NCBI RefSeq assembly: GCF_014698995.1
Contig: NZ_JACWZZ010000001.1
Span: 1,012,501 to 1,076,500 of the forward strand
Reading direction: 5' to 3'
From: Hymenobacter duratus
GTDB taxonomy: Bacteria > Bacteroidota > Bacteroidia > Cytophagales > Hymenobacteraceae
Length of the DNA stretch: 64,000 nt
The notes beneath the pieces are model-generated. The model was not told the DNA's origin, searched no databases, and saw nothing but the letters and a program-made list of their open reading frames with translations. The stretch's first letter is position 1. Every line of letters starts with the position of its first letter. The translations under genes and the position numbers were made by a program. This document shows, one piece after another, positions 53,274 to 62,938 of this stretch.

Positions 53274-53747
53274 TCAGCCTTTGTTCACGTGGTTTATGAT
53301 GGCCGGCAGATTGGCAATGGGCGAAAACCAGCCGTTCAGCTCATTGAATCTGACGCCATATACGCCCTGCGCAGCGAGGGCCAGCAGGTAGTCAATGGCT
53401 TTTTGCGTGTCCGTGGATATCACCAGCACGTTGCCGCTCTCATCCACGAAACCACCGTTGGGGATGGTTCTGGCGTACTCCTGGGCGCGTTGCCTATCGG
53501 TAAATACAAACGCCCAGGGCTTGCCATCCAGCACGCCCACAAACGGTTTTCGTTCTTCGATAGTGGCCGTTTGCCGCGTCATAAAATGCCATTGCGGCAA
53601 ACTGAGTACCACTTTCCACAAGGCCGAAAGGTCTTCGTTTCTCCCGGAGCTTTTGGCCTTGTCCAGAAGCAGGTCAATTTCATTGTGGGCAGCTGAGTCC
53701 ATATGTCCTTGTTCGTTTGCCATTGAAGCGCTTATTGCGGTTGACAT
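53274..53747 (-). CDS. SseB-like protein, unknown function
   Basis: A 157-residue protein (from ATG 53747). The middle and C-terminal parts resemble the SseB N-terminal-type domain: PFVGVLDGKPWAFVFTDRQR, AQEYARTIPNGG and a final segment about buried loops (GVYGVRFNELNGWFSPIANL). ATGs at 53747, 53723 and 53702 all fit; the last has AAGGA just upstream but leaves very short spacing. The role is unknown. Confidence 0.6.
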   Translation of the reverse strand: MSTAISASMANEQGHMDSAAHNEIDLLLDKAKSSGRNEDLSALWKVVLSLPQWHFMTRQTATIEERKPFVGVLDGKPWAFVFTDRQRAQEYARTIPNGGFVDESGNVLVISTDTQKAIDYLLALAAQGVYGVRFNELNGWFSPIANLPAIINHVNKG

Positions 53748-53941
53748 ACTACGTGTAGGGCATTTGGTTGTCTGTAAGCGGTGGCGTCGTGATTCCGAAA
53801 CAGATACCACCGCCTTCGTCGCTCAGTTGTGCCGAGTGAGGCCGGGGCTCCTGCAGATGTGCTGCGCGGGTGGCGCGGCGGATTCAGGGCATAGCCTCTC
53901 GGGCGTAGGGATTAATAGGCACAGATGAGCGAGGGCGGGTA

Positions 53942-54919
53942 CTAAAAAGTCACAGCTGACGTCTGCTGCTTTTCCCGTGGGGGTAGTTTGCTGAAAACAT
54001 ACAATGCATTTGCCAAGCATGATTGAGCACTGTAATTCGTGTAGACATAAAGAGTCTTTCCTTGATAAGATACTGGATGACTACTGCCTTTAAGTGCTTT
54101 TTGCAGGGAAAATAAAGCAGTCTTCTTGCCTGATTTATCTGGAAAGGGCAACGCAATTGATTCGCTTTGTTGAAGAAAAAACTGTGACGCTTCCAGCAAA
54201 ATATCCTTCCAAGACTTAATATTCTTTACCGTTCCGTTAGGTAATCGTAGCTGCTTTGGTTTCTGATTAGGCTCCAGGTGCAACGTATTGATATGCGTCA
54301 GTTCTACAAAACCCGGGAATGTAGATTCATCAGCTTTCTGAGCCTTATTAGCTTTTCTTTTCTGGGACTTAGCTACAGCAATTGGTGCAACTTCAGCTAC
54401 TTGTGAAATATAGTCGCTCGAATGCGCAATCCCGTAACCACTCTGCGCGGCGTCAAGCCACTGAATCAGGTGTAAGGCTGCGGGCAGTAGGTCGCCTACC
54501 AGAGAAAACGTAACGGCTTCCGTGTTGCCTTTGTGCAGGTTGGAGTAGCAGTGCCAACTCAGGCCGTCGGTGATGAAAACGGTCTGCACCTTGAAGCCCA
54601 GCGCGTAGCCCAGTACTTTGCTTACGTAGCCGTGTTTGTCGAGGCTTGCGTCCAGGCACTTGGCTTCTATTACGATATGGGGTTTCCCGGCCACGTCGTG
54701 CAGCAAGTAATCCACCCGCAAGTCGCCGCCAATCGTCTTTTCCGGTTCTACCATCTGCACGTTAGTAGTATCCCAGCCCAGCGCCCGTAGCACGGGGTCA
54801 ATTAGTGCGGCACGGGTGGCCGCCTCATTCTTGCGGAGCAGCGGCGCGTTGAGTTTCGCACTGGTGCGAACGGCTTGTAAGACAGTATAGAGAGACGCTA
54901 ACGGACTTGTGACGGACAT
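53942..54919 (-). CDS. Orphan HsdR-N (type I restriction R subunit-like) nuclease domain protein
   Basis: A 325-residue protein. The N-terminal about 160 residues resemble the HsdR N-terminal PD-(D/E)xK domain: NEAATRAALIDPVLRALGWD, then D70 in DLRVDYLLHD and E85-x-K87 in HIVIEAKCLD. A helicase, HsdM and HsdS are all absent, so this is not a full type I system. The C-terminal half (about residues 180-325) has no recognised domain (LPNGTVKNIKSWKDILLEA). Base composition is mixed: the N-terminal half is GC-rich but the C-terminal half (53942 to about 54450) is AT-rich, as if fused or replaced. Defence role is inference. Confidence 0.75.
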   Translation of the reverse strand: MSVTSPLASLYTVLQAVRTSAKLNAPLLRKNEAATRAALIDPVLRALGWDTTNVQMVEPEKTIGGDLRVDYLLHDVAGKPHIVIEAKCLDASLDKHGYVSKVLGYALGFKVQTVFITDGLSWHCYSNLHKGNTEAVTFSLVGDLLPAALHLIQWLDAAQSGYGIAHSSDYISQVAEVAPIAVAKSQKRKANKAQKADESTFPGFVELTHINTLHLEPNQKPKQLRLPNGTVKNIKSWKDILLEASQFFLQQSESIALPFPDKSGKKTALFSLQKALKGSSHPVSYQGKTLYVYTNYSAQSCLANALYVFSKLPPREKQQTSAVTF

Positions 54920-55015
54920 CGAGAGAAGATAAAATGGCGTAGTACAATGTTAAGAATTTGTGGCCGCCTGCGGGCTGTTGTTGCGCCGCTAGTTCCGCCC
55001 GGCCTTATTCCCCCG

Positions 55016-55023
55016 TACCTTCG
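55016..55023 (+). promoter_or_regulatory. -7-like promoter box for uvrA
   Basis: TACCTTCG, one base from TAnnTTTG, 60 nt before the uvrA ATG. Confidence 0.4.
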
Positions 55024-55082
55024 CCTACCCAAACCGCAGCGGCAGGAAACCAAACCCCGGGCTGCGGCTGTTTACCCGTTCT

Positions 55083-57917
55083 ATGGCCGACAACTCCGTT
55101 CTGCAACTGGCTGCCCCCGCGGCCGACCCCATTGACCAGCTCGATCCGCGCGAGTTTATCCTCATCAAAAACGCCCGCGTCCACAACCTCAAGAATCTGA
55201 GCGTGGCGCTGCCGCGCAACAAGTTCATTGTCGTGACGGGCCTGTCGGGTTCGGGCAAGTCGAGTCTGGCGTTTGATACGCTGTACGCCGAGGGCCAGCG
55301 CATGTACGTAGAGAGCCTCAGCAGCTACGCCCGCCAGTTCCTGGGCCGCATGGACAAGCCCGACGTGGACTACATCCGGGGCATTTCGCCGGCCATTGCC
55401 ATCGAGCAGAAGGTCAGCATCAAGAACAACCGCTCCACCGTGGGCACCAGCACCGAAATCTACGACTACCTCAAGCTGCTGTTTGCGCGGGTGGGCCGCA
55501 CCTACTCACCCGTGAGCGGCGAGCAGGTGAAGAAGGACAACGTGGCCGACGTGGTAGACTACCTCATGCAGCTGCCCGCCGATACCCGCGTGATGCTGCT
55601 CTCGCCGCTGCAGCCCGCCCAGGATGGGCGCCCCATGAGCAAGGAGCTGGATTTGCTGCTGCAGAAAGGCTACAGCCGCGTGGTGGTGAACAACGAAACC
55701 GCCTTCATCGAGGAGCTGATTGCCGAGGGCCAGCCCGAAGTGAAAGGCGACGTGTACATCATGATTGACCGCGCCGTTATCATCCCCGGCGACGAAGACC
55801 TGACCTTCCGCCTCGCCGACTCGGTGCAGACCGCCTTTTTCGAGGGCCACGGCACCTGCATCGTGAAGATGGACGACGAAACCCGCACCTTCTCCGACCG
55901 GTTTGAGCTGGATGAGCTGGTGTTTGAGGAGCCAAGCGTCAACTTCTTCTCCTTCAACAACCCCTACGGCGCCTGCCAGACCTGCGAAGGGTTCGGCTCG
56001 GTGCTGGGCATCGACGAGGACCTGGTGATTCCGGACAAGAGCATGACGGTGTACGAGGGCGCCATTGCCCCCTGGCGCACCGACAAGCAGAGCGAATGGC
56101 TCAAGCCCCTGCTCAAAAACGGTATCCGCTTCGATTTTCCCATTCACCGGCCCTACAACGAGCTGAGTGAAGCCGAGCGCACCTTGCTCTGGAAAGGCAA
56201 CAAGTACTTCGACGGGCTGGACGACTACTTTAAATGGGTAGCTACCCAGACCCACAAAATCCAGTACCGTGTGCTGCAAAGCCGCTACCGGGGCCGCACC
56301 ACCTGCCCCGACTGCCGCGGTACGCGCCTGCGCAAAGACGCCCAGTACGTCAAGATTCAGGGCCAGAGCATCACGGACCTCGTGCTGCTGCCAGTGAGCC
56401 GGGCGCTGGAGTTTTTCCAGACCCTGGACCTGCCCGGGCACGAAGCCAAGGTAGCGGAGCGCCTCGTAACGGAAGTGACCAACCGGCTGGAGTATTTGAA
56501 CCGGGTGGGTTTGGGCTACCTCACGCTCAACCGCCTCAGCAGCACGCTCTCAGGCGGGGAAAGCCAGCGGATTTCACTGGCTACCTCGCTGGGTTCGGCG
56601 CTGGTGGGCTCTATGTACATTCTCGATGAGCCCTCTATTGGCCTGCATCCGAAGGACGCGGAGCAGCTGATTGGCGTGCTGCGCTCCTTGCAGCAGCTCG
56701 GCAACACCGTCATTGTGGTGGAGCACGAGGACAAAATGATGGAGCAGGCCGACCAGATTATAGACATCGGGCCGGAAGCGGGCAGCGGAGGCGGCATTCT
56801 GCAGTTTCAGGGCACGTATGCCGAGGTGCTGAAGTCGGACACCTACACCGGCGAGTACCTGAGCGGCCGCCGCGAAGTGGCCGTGCCCAAAACGCGCCGC
56901 CCCTGGCGCAACGCCCTGGAGCTGACCGGCGCCCGCGAAAACAACCTCAAAAACGTGGCCGTCAAGTTTCCGCTGAACGTGATGACCGTGGTGACGGGCG
57001 TATCGGGCTCCGGCAAATCCACGCTGATCCGGCGGATTCTGGCCCCGGCCCTACTCAAGCAGCTCGGCGGCGGCGCGGGCGAAGCCACCGGCAAGTTCGA
57101 CCGCCTCACCGGCGTGAATGGGCAGGTAACGCACGTGGAGTTCGTGGACCAGAACCCTATCGGTAAGAGCAGCCGCTCCAACCCCGTCACCTACGTGAAG
57201 GCCTACGACGCCATCCGGAGCCTGTTTGCCGACCAGCCGCTGGCCAAAGCGCGCGGCTTCAAACCCTCGCACTTCTCGTTCAACATTGATGGGGGCCGCT
57301 GCGAGGTGTGCCAGGGCGAAGGCCAGGTGAAGATTGAAATGCAGTTCATGGCCGACATCTACCTGACCTGCGAGGCCTGCGAGGGCCGCAAGTTCAAGCA
57401 GGACGTGCTGGACGTGAAGTATCAGGACTTGGCCATCAACGACGTGCTCGACATGACCATTGAGGACAGCATCGAGTTCTTCAAGGGCCAGCCCAAGATT
57501 GTGGAGCGTCTCAAGCCGCTCGATGACGTGGGCCTGGGCTACATCCGGCTGGGGCAGTCGGCCAATACGCTGAGCGGCGGCGAGGCCCAGCGCGTGAAGC
57601 TGGCCTCGTTCCTGACCAAGGGCAACACCCTGCAGAACGATAAGATCCTGTTCATCTTCGACGAGCCCAGCACCGGCCTGCACTTCCACGACATCAACAA
57701 GCTGATGACGGCCCTGAACGCGCTGGTGGAGCAGGGCAACTCGGTGCTCATCATCGAGCACAACATGGACATCATCAAGTGCGCCGACTGGGTGATTGAC
57801 CTGGGCCCCGAAGGCGGCCTGAACGGCGGGCACCTGCTGTTCGAGGGCACGCCCGAGGAGATGGTAAAACTCAAAGACACCAACCACACGGCGCGTTTCC
57901 TGGCCGAGAAGCTGTAG
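55083..57917 (+). CDS. uvrA: Excinuclease ABC subunit A
   Basis: A 944-residue UvrA, normal length. Two ABC ATPase halves: Walker A GLSGSGKS (53-60) and GVSGSGKS in the second half, with signatures [13 protein letters not shown] and [13 protein letters not shown] and Walker [11 protein letters not shown] and [10 protein letters not shown]. Zinc modules are [18 protein letters not shown], and the last one CEVCQGEGQ with CEACEGRKF. UvrA scans DNA for bulky lesions and loads UvrB; it is also handed lesions by Mfd, encoded upstream. It is followed by a 25-bp perfect hairpin. Confidence 0.98.
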   Translation: MADNSVLQLAAPAADPIDQLDPREFILIKNARVHNLKNLSVALPRNKFIVVTGLSGSGKSSLAFDTLYAEGQRMYVESLSSYARQFLGRMDKPDVDYIRGISPAIAIEQKVSIKNNRSTVGTSTEIYDYLKLLFARVGRTYSPVSGEQVKKDNVADVVDYLMQLPADTRVMLLSPLQPAQDGRPMSKELDLLLQKGYSRVVVNNETAFIEELIAEGQPEVKGDVYIMIDRAVIIPGDEDLTFRLADSVQTAFFEGHGTCIVKMDDETRTFSDRFELDELVFEEPSVNFFSFNNPYGACQTCEGFGSVLGIDEDLVIPDKSMTVYEGAIAPWRTDKQSEWLKPLLKNGIRFDFPIHRPYNELSEAERTLLWKGNKYFDGLDDYFKWVATQTHKIQYRVLQSRYRGRTTCPDCRGTRLRKDAQYVKIQGQSITDLVLLPVSRALEFFQTLDLPGHEAKVAERLVTEVTNRLEYLNRVGLGYLTLNRLSSTLSGGESQRISLATSLGSALVGSMYILDEPSIGLHPKDAEQLIGVLRSLQQLGNTVIVVEHEDKMMEQADQIIDIGPEAGSGGGILQFQGTYAEVLKSDTYTGEYLSGRREVAVPKTRRPWRNALELTGARENNLKNVAVKFPLNVMTVVTGVSGSGKSTLIRRILAPALLKQLGGGAGEATGKFDRLTGVNGQVTHVEFVDQNPIGKSSRSNPVTYVKAYDAIRSLFADQPLAKARGFKPSHFSFNIDGGRCEVCQGEGQVKIEMQFMADIYLTCEACEGRKFKQDVLDVKYQDLAINDVLDMTIEDSIEFFKGQPKIVERLKPLDDVGLGYIRLGQSANTLSGGEAQRVKLASFLTKGNTLQNDKILFIFDEPSTGLHFHDINKLMTALNALVEQGNSVLIIEHNMDIIKCADWVIDLGPEGGLNGGHLLFEGTPEEMVKLKDTNHTARFLAEKL

Positions 57918-57933
57918 TAGCAGCTTCAGGCAA

Positions 57934-57987
57934 CCATCAGCACAAAGCAAAGGCACCCACGCGGGTGCCTTTGCTTTGTGCTGATGG
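57934..57987 (+). terminator. Very long perfect hairpin after uvrA
   Basis: 25-bp perfect stem (57934-57958 with 57963-57987) and loop ACGC, 17 bp after the uvrA stop. The T-run after it is absent but TTTGCTTTG lies inside the arm. Confidence 0.8.
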
Positions 57988-58168
57988 TGAGTAAAACGGT
58001 TTGCCAGAATATGCCCCGTAACACCTTCGCCAGAATGATACTGGCCGGATTGAGCTGACACCGGTAAATTTAGTAATTTGAATATGCCGCTCCGGCAGCA
58101 GCCTGCCCACCGAGCCCACCCTAGCCAAGGCTCACTGGTATCTCTCCCTCACTTATCGTCACGGCTGT

Positions 58169-60271
58169 ATGAATACACCACTACTTACTCATTGCCGTCC
58201 GCAACTGAGAGGCGTCCTGCTGATGCTGAATCTGCTGTTGCTGGCCTCGGCGGCTTTAGCGCAGACCGTGACCATCTCTTCAGCCCAGGATATCGGCGGC
58301 ATCTATACCACCCTAACCATTGCCAGGGGCGGCATTGCCACAATGCGTGCCAACGTGGCTGTAACCGGCCTGTTGCGCGTGGAGGACGGAGGCACCCTGA
58401 TTACCAATGAATGGCTGGTAGGCGGAGGCGCGTTTGAGTTGCAGGCAGGCGGGACACTGTGGATTGGTGACGCATTCGGCATTATGGCAGCGGGTAGCAC
58501 GTCGCCGAATGGCGGGAGCATCCGCTCTTTCAGTCGCTCGTATAGTCCCGATGCTAACTACGTGTACAATGCGGCAATACGCTTCCAGGCCGTGCCCGTA
58601 GTACAATACACGGGCTCTGGGCTGCCCGCGCGGGTTCGTAGTCTAATAGCGAATGTGGTGAACATACAGGGCACACCAGGAAACAACATTCTGGCGCTGC
58701 AAAGCGACGTGAGCGTTGCGGAAGTGCTGGGAACAACCAACAGTACGATCATCGACCCGAATTTTCTTCTGAGCCCGGGGCCAGCCCGCACAATTACGCT
58801 GCTTTCGGACCCTATGCGCGGAACCGCTCTGCTGGTGGACCGGTCAGGGAATGGGGTGCCACCGGGGCCGCTCATCACCCGGCCCATCATCATCCAGCGC
58901 AGTATCGACCCGGGCCTGAACGCGGGGCCTGGCTACCGCCACCTATCTGCCCCGGTACAGGGGGCTTCTGTCAGCATGCTGGCCGCCGCCGGCTTCACGC
59001 CTGTCGTCAACCCCTCCTACAATGGGGCCGCCGCGCCGGGGAGGGTTTCTCCTTTTCCTACGGTGTTCGGCTACGATCAAACCCGGCTGGCCAGCAGCCC
59101 GGCCGTCGGCCTGAGTCCGTTCGATAAAGGCTGGGTTTCGCCGGTTTCCCTCAGCGACCCGCTGGCAGTGGGCTGGGGCTATACCGTGAATCTGCCCGCC
59201 AGCAGCGTCATTAATTTCCAGGGCGTGCCGAATCAGCGTGATGCCACGCTGACGCTGAACCGCGGGGCTGAAGCCGACGCGGGCTGGCAGCTGCTGGGCA
59301 ACCCGTTTCCGGCGCCCCTGGACTGGCGCCAGGTGCCCATGCCCGCTGGCCTCGATGCGGCACTCTACGTGTACCAGAGCACGGGGCAGTATGGCGGCCG
59401 GTACCGTAGCTATGTCAACGGCATCGGCAACCCGGTGCTGCCACTGGGCCAGGGCTTTTTCGTGCGCGTGAGTCAGCCCAACTCGGTAGTGAGCCTGACG
59501 CTGCCTGCTGCAGCCCGCGTTACCACGTTCGGGCAGGAGCCCTCGGTGCAGCGGGGAGCTGAAACCCGGCCTTTGCTGCAGCTGACCCTGGCCCGCGCTG
59601 GCTCGTCCCTGACCGATGAAACCTACGTGTACTTCGAAGCAGGCGCCACCGCCGGTGTGGATACCCGGTTTGATGCGCTGAAAATGCAACACAGCCCCGC
59701 CGCGGCTCCCACCCTCTGGACCCTGATGGCGGGCACCGAGCAGGCTATCAATGGTCTTCCTCGCCTGACCGGCTCCGCAGTGGTGCCGCTGGGCATGGCC
59801 CTGCCGCAGGCGGGCACCTACACGCTGGAAGCCGCTCAGTTGCTGAACCTGAGCACGGCCATCGTGTACCTGCACGATGACCTGACCGGGCAGGACGTTA
59901 ACCTGAGCCAGCAACCGCGCTATACTTTTACGGCGGGGGCAGCCGGGCTTCTGACTAGTCGGTTTGAATTGCGCTTCGAGCCACTGCGCCCTACCGCCAG
60001 CGCGGTGGCCTTGAGTGCCGCCAGCGTACAGCTCTATCCCAACCCGGCCCATACGCGCTTTAGTCTGCTGCTGCCAGCTGTGCCTGGTGCCAAGCAGGTG
60101 CAGGCCACGCTGCGTAATACATTGGGGCAGGCAGTGCGCCGGCAAACGGCACTTCTGCCGGCTGCCGGCACTCGTCTGGAGTTCGATGTGCGGGACCTGC
60201 GTGCCGGCGTGTACGTACTGTGTCTGCAGGCCGGGGGCGAAACATTGGTGAAGCGCGTAGTGGTGGAATAA
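58169..60271 (+). CDS. T9SS surface protein, paralogue of the giant adhesin's C-terminal module
   Basis: A 700-residue secreted protein. A signal peptide (LNLLLLASAALAQ) leads directly into the module found at residues about 1500-2136 of the protein at 13713: shared blocks include YRHxSxPV, VSPFPTVF, FDKGWxSP, GNPxPxPLDW and ETRPLLQL. It ends with a T9SS sorting domain (VQLYPNPAHTRFSLLLP ... VKRVVVE). No FN3 or PPC repeats are present. It probably reached this place by duplication of the C-terminal part, or is the ancestral form of it. The function of the shared module is unknown. Confidence 0.85.
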   Translation: MNTPLLTHCRPQLRGVLLMLNLLLLASAALAQTVTISSAQDIGGIYTTLTIARGGIATMRANVAVTGLLRVEDGGTLITNEWLVGGGAFELQAGGTLWIGDAFGIMAAGSTSPNGGSIRSFSRSYSPDANYVYNAAIRFQAVPVVQYTGSGLPARVRSLIANVVNIQGTPGNNILALQSDVSVAEVLGTTNSTIIDPNFLLSPGPARTITLLSDPMRGTALLVDRSGNGVPPGPLITRPIIIQRSIDPGLNAGPGYRHLSAPVQGASVSMLAAAGFTPVVNPSYNGAAAPGRVSPFPTVFGYDQTRLASSPAVGLSPFDKGWVSPVSLSDPLAVGWGYTVNLPASSVINFQGVPNQRDATLTLNRGAEADAGWQLLGNPFPAPLDWRQVPMPAGLDAALYVYQSTGQYGGRYRSYVNGIGNPVLPLGQGFFVRVSQPNSVVSLTLPAAARVTTFGQEPSVQRGAETRPLLQLTLARAGSSLTDETYVYFEAGATAGVDTRFDALKMQHSPAAAPTLWTLMAGTEQAINGLPRLTGSAVVPLGMALPQAGTYTLEAAQLLNLSTAIVYLHDDLTGQDVNLSQQPRYTFTAGAAGLLTSRFELRFEPLRPTASAVALSAASVQLYPNPAHTRFSLLLPAVPGAKQVQATLRNTLGQAVRRQTALLPAAGTRLEFDVRDLRAGVYVLCLQAGGETLVKRVVVE

Positions 60272-60408
60272 GGCGTGGCCATACCAGAGCTTTCCGATGC
60301 TGTGCCTGTCTGCGCCACGGCTGATAGCACCAGTTGCTACATTCCCCTGGGCCGGGGCGTAAACATCTGCATAAGCTGGTCCGTTAAGGCATACAACAAA
60401 ATTTCTCT

Positions 60409-61203
60409 ATGTCTTCGAGCCATACTCCGCATTCTGCCACCGCACACAGCCGCATCTGGCGCTGGCTGGCCGCCATCAGCGTATTTGGCAACATCATCCT
60501 GAATTACTATTCCAATGCCTTCCCCTTCAATGGGCAGGATATGGGTGAGGTATCGGCTAAGTATCCGACGCTGCTGACGCCGGCCGGCTACGCTTTCAGC
60601 ATTTGGGGGCTGATTTTTCTGAGCTTGTCCGTTTATGCCGTGTGGCAGCTGCTGCCGGCCCAGCGTACCATCGGGCTGCCCGATGCCGTGGCCAGGCCAC
60701 TCACGCTGGCTAGCCTTGCCACGGCCGGTTGGGTGGTGCTGTTCGCTTATGAGCTGATTATTCCGAGCGTTGTGACCATGCTGGTGATTCTGGGCGCGCT
60801 CATCGTAGCCTACGGGCGGGCCCGGCGCCGCACCCTTGACCATCGGGCGCCCCGCTGGGCCAGCCTGCCGTTTGGCTTGTATCTAGGCTGGATTTCGGTG
60901 GCTTCTACCATCAACATCACCATTGGGCTGCGGCAGTTGGGCTGGCAGGCCGGCGAAAACGTGACGGTGCTCCTGACACTGGTGCTGCTGGCCGTGGTGG
61001 TAGTGGTGGCGCTGCTGCTGAGCCGGCAGTTTCGGGAAGAAACCGTGGCGCTGGTGGTGGCTTGGGCCTTAGTGGCTATCTGGGTGGCGCGCCGCGCTGA
61101 GTATCCGGAGCTGGCCTGGGCCGCTTTGGCCGGGGCCGTAGTGGTGGTGCTGGGAAGCTTCGTGCTGGCTTCGCGGCAGCGGCGGCGCGCGCTGGGCGTG
61201 TGA
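60409..61203 (+). CDS. Tryptophan-rich sensory/TspO-like membrane protein
   Basis: A 264-residue protein with seven or eight hydrophobic segments. The TspO/MBR-type signature is LLTPAGYAFSIWGLIFLSL near residue 65, which is characteristic of the longer tryptophan-rich sensory proteins in Bacteroidota. Roles in porphyrin or stress sensing are inferred from the family and not shown here. It lies 49 bp upstream of tpiA and may be co-transcribed with it. Confidence 0.78.
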   Translation: MSSSHTPHSATAHSRIWRWLAAISVFGNIILNYYSNAFPFNGQDMGEVSAKYPTLLTPAGYAFSIWGLIFLSLSVYAVWQLLPAQRTIGLPDAVARPLTLASLATAGWVVLFAYELIIPSVVTMLVILGALIVAYGRARRRTLDHRAPRWASLPFGLYLGWISVASTINITIGLRQLGWQAGENVTVLLTLVLLAVVVVVALLLSRQFREETVALVVAWALVAIWVARRAEYPELAWAALAGAVVVVLGSFVLASRQRRRALGV

Positions 61204-61252
61204 ATTGTCCGTATTTTGCGGCCCATCCATTCCCCACTCTACCTTTCTCATT

Positions 61253-62017
61253 ATGCGTAAGAACCTCGTTGCCGGCAACTGGAAGATGAACATGACCCTT
61301 CAGGACGGCTTGGCGCTGGTATCAGAAATCACCAACATGGTGCAGGATGAAGTAACCGGCTCCGATGTGCAGGTCGTTATCTGCCCGCCGTTTCCGTTCC
61401 TGTCGGCCATTGGCAAGCAACTGCCCGAGGGCGGCCGAATTCATCTGGGCGCACAGAACTGCCACCAGAAGGAAAGTGGCGCCTTCACCGGTGAGGTTTC
61501 GGCTAAGATGTTGCAGTCGGTGGGAGCAGAGTACGTGATTCTGGGTCATTCGGAACGCCGCCAGTACTTCCGCGAAGACAACGAGCTGCTGAGCCAGAAG
61601 CTGAAGGCTGCCCTGGCCGCCGGCCTCAAGCCCATCTTCTGCGTGGGCGAAACCCTGGAAACCCGCGAGGCCGACGACACCTTCAACTTCATCAGCCAGC
61701 AGCTGAAAGAGGGGCTGTTTCACCTCAGCAACGAGGAGTTCGACCAGGTAGTAGTAGCCTACGAGCCCATCTGGGCCATCGGGACGGGCAAAACCGCCAC
61801 CAGCGCCCAGGCTCAGGAGGTGCACGCTTTCATCCGGGAGCAGATTGCCCGCGCCTACGACGCCGAAGCGGCGCTGAATACGACCATTCTGTACGGTGGC
61901 TCGGCCAACGCCCAGAACGCCCGGGAGCTGTTCAGCCAGCCCGACGTAGACGGCGGCCTGATTGGCGGCGCTTCCCTCAAGTCGCGCGACTTCACGGAAA
62001 TCATCAAGTCGTTCTAA
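61253..62017 (+). CDS. tpiA: Triosephosphate isomerase
   Basis: A 254-residue TIM-barrel enzyme interconverting DHAP and glyceraldehyde-3-phosphate. Hallmarks are NWKMNMTLQDGL at the N-terminus (Asn/Lys of the active site), the catalytic His in ILGHSERRQYF, the catalytic Glu in AYEPIWAIGTG and the phosphate loop YGGSANAQNA ... GGLIGGASLK. The ATG at 61253 gives the family start RKNLVAGNWK. Cytoplasmic, glycolysis and gluconeogenesis. Confidence 0.98.
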   Translation: MRKNLVAGNWKMNMTLQDGLALVSEITNMVQDEVTGSDVQVVICPPFPFLSAIGKQLPEGGRIHLGAQNCHQKESGAFTGEVSAKMLQSVGAEYVILGHSERRQYFREDNELLSQKLKAALAAGLKPIFCVGETLETREADDTFNFISQQLKEGLFHLSNEEFDQVVVAYEPIWAIGTGKTATSAQAQEVHAFIREQIARAYDAEAALNTTILYGGSANAQNARELFSQPDVDGGLIGGASLKSRDFTEIIKSF

Positions 62018-62059
62018 GCCGAGCAACAGAACCGTGGGCGTAAATCCCCGCCCAAGCTG

Positions 62060-62137
62060 TAGCCCGAAGCGGTGCTTCGGCCCGGATACCAGGAGCCGGA
62101 CAACGGCCCCCACGCGCCGAAGCACCGCTTCGGGCTA
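62060..62137. repeat. 21-bp inverted repeat, REP/MITE-like
   Basis: Perfect 21-bp arms (62060-62080 and 62117-62137) with a 36-nt loop. Each arm contains its own small hairpin CCGAAGC-ggt-GCTTCGG. It lies between tpiA and the next gene and could also act as a terminator, although it has no T-tract. Confidence 0.75.
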
Positions 62138-62252
62138 GAGCAGCTGCTTGAACCAAGAGTGCAACAACAGGTGTTCGGCTCTCACTTAGGCAAGCTCTTT
62201 GCACTCAGCAGTTTTTCCAGGTTCTGGCTTCTCCTGTCTCAGCTCTCCCCAT

Positions 62253-62633
62253 ATGCTTTCCACACTGTTTCTTTCCGGTATGCTGGCCCTGAGTCCGGTG
62301 CAGCCGCAGCCGCGGGTGCCGTTTGTGGCGTCCGCACCGGCCGGCTCGCTGGAACCGTGCCGCATCTACGGCTCGGTATATCTGGAGCGGGACCCGCGCC
62401 GCCGGGGCTTCTGCTTCGGAGCCGTGTATGAGGAGCCGGAAGAAGCCTTTGCCGATGTGCTGGTGTTTCCCGAAACGAATAAGCTCTTCGCCGATAAGGC
62501 CGGCCTGTGGTATATCACTGAGGCCCGCGACTTCGCCGACTACGTGCTGTTCGTATCCGACAACCGCTCGTTGGCCGACTTCAGCATCCACTATACCAAG
62601 GTGCGCTCCTTCGCCGGCTGCCGGAAAAATTAG
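62253..62633 (+). CDS. Small exported protein with repeated FAD motifs (DUF6150-like)
   Basis: A 126-residue protein with a short hydrophobic N-terminus (LSTLFLSGMLALSP). The body is built of repeated short strands with F-A-D (or L-A-D): EAFADVLVFP, KLFADKAGLWYITE, RDFADYVLFV, RSLADFSIHY and a final SFAGCRKN. Two cysteines (CRIYGSVY and the C-terminal FAGC) may pair. It resembles the DUF6150 family as I recall it. Function unknown. Confidence 0.65.
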   Translation: MLSTLFLSGMLALSPVQPQPRVPFVASAPAGSLEPCRIYGSVYLERDPRRRGFCFGAVYEEPEEAFADVLVFPETNKLFADKAGLWYITEARDFADYVLFVSDNRSLADFSIHYTKVRSFAGCRKN

Positions 62634-62648
62634 TTTCCTCACGAATGC

Positions 62649-62686
62649 ATAAAAGGGCCGCTCCTGAGTAGGAGCGGCCCTTTTAT
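62649..62686. terminator. Bidirectional terminator
   Basis: Perfect 17-bp stem (62649-62665 with 62670-62686, ATAAAAGGGCCGCTCCT), loop GAGT. Confidence 0.88.
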
Positions 62687-62787
62687 GTGCTATTCATAGG
62701 AGTTTGCAGCTTCATGCGCACCACGCGGCGGTTCTGGGTCTTGCCTTCCGCCGTATGGCAATAGGTGTCGGTCTCAGTGGTAGCCTC
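62683..62787 (-). pseudogene. Remnant of an OmpA-domain C-terminus
   Basis: The minus strand ending at TAA 62683-62685 reads ATTETDTYCHTAEGKTQNRR and then VVRMKLQTPMNST, the end of an OmpA-like domain (AEGKTQNRRVV is a characteristic closing motif). Upstream the frame continues but stops resembling OmpA, and no other part of such a gene is found. It looks like a truncated leftover, with its stop inside the terminator arm. Confidence 0.5.
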
Positions 62788-62938
62788 CGATTCTCGCCTC
62801 AAAGGAGGTGATATTGCTGAAAAAGCTGTGCATGCAAAAGGCAAGTAGCTGTTGCCGCTGGCATTGGCACACCCGGTTTTTCCTGCGACCTTTGCGGCCC
62901 GGTTCTGCCGGTTTCCTCCGAACTGTTTCCTTCTGACT

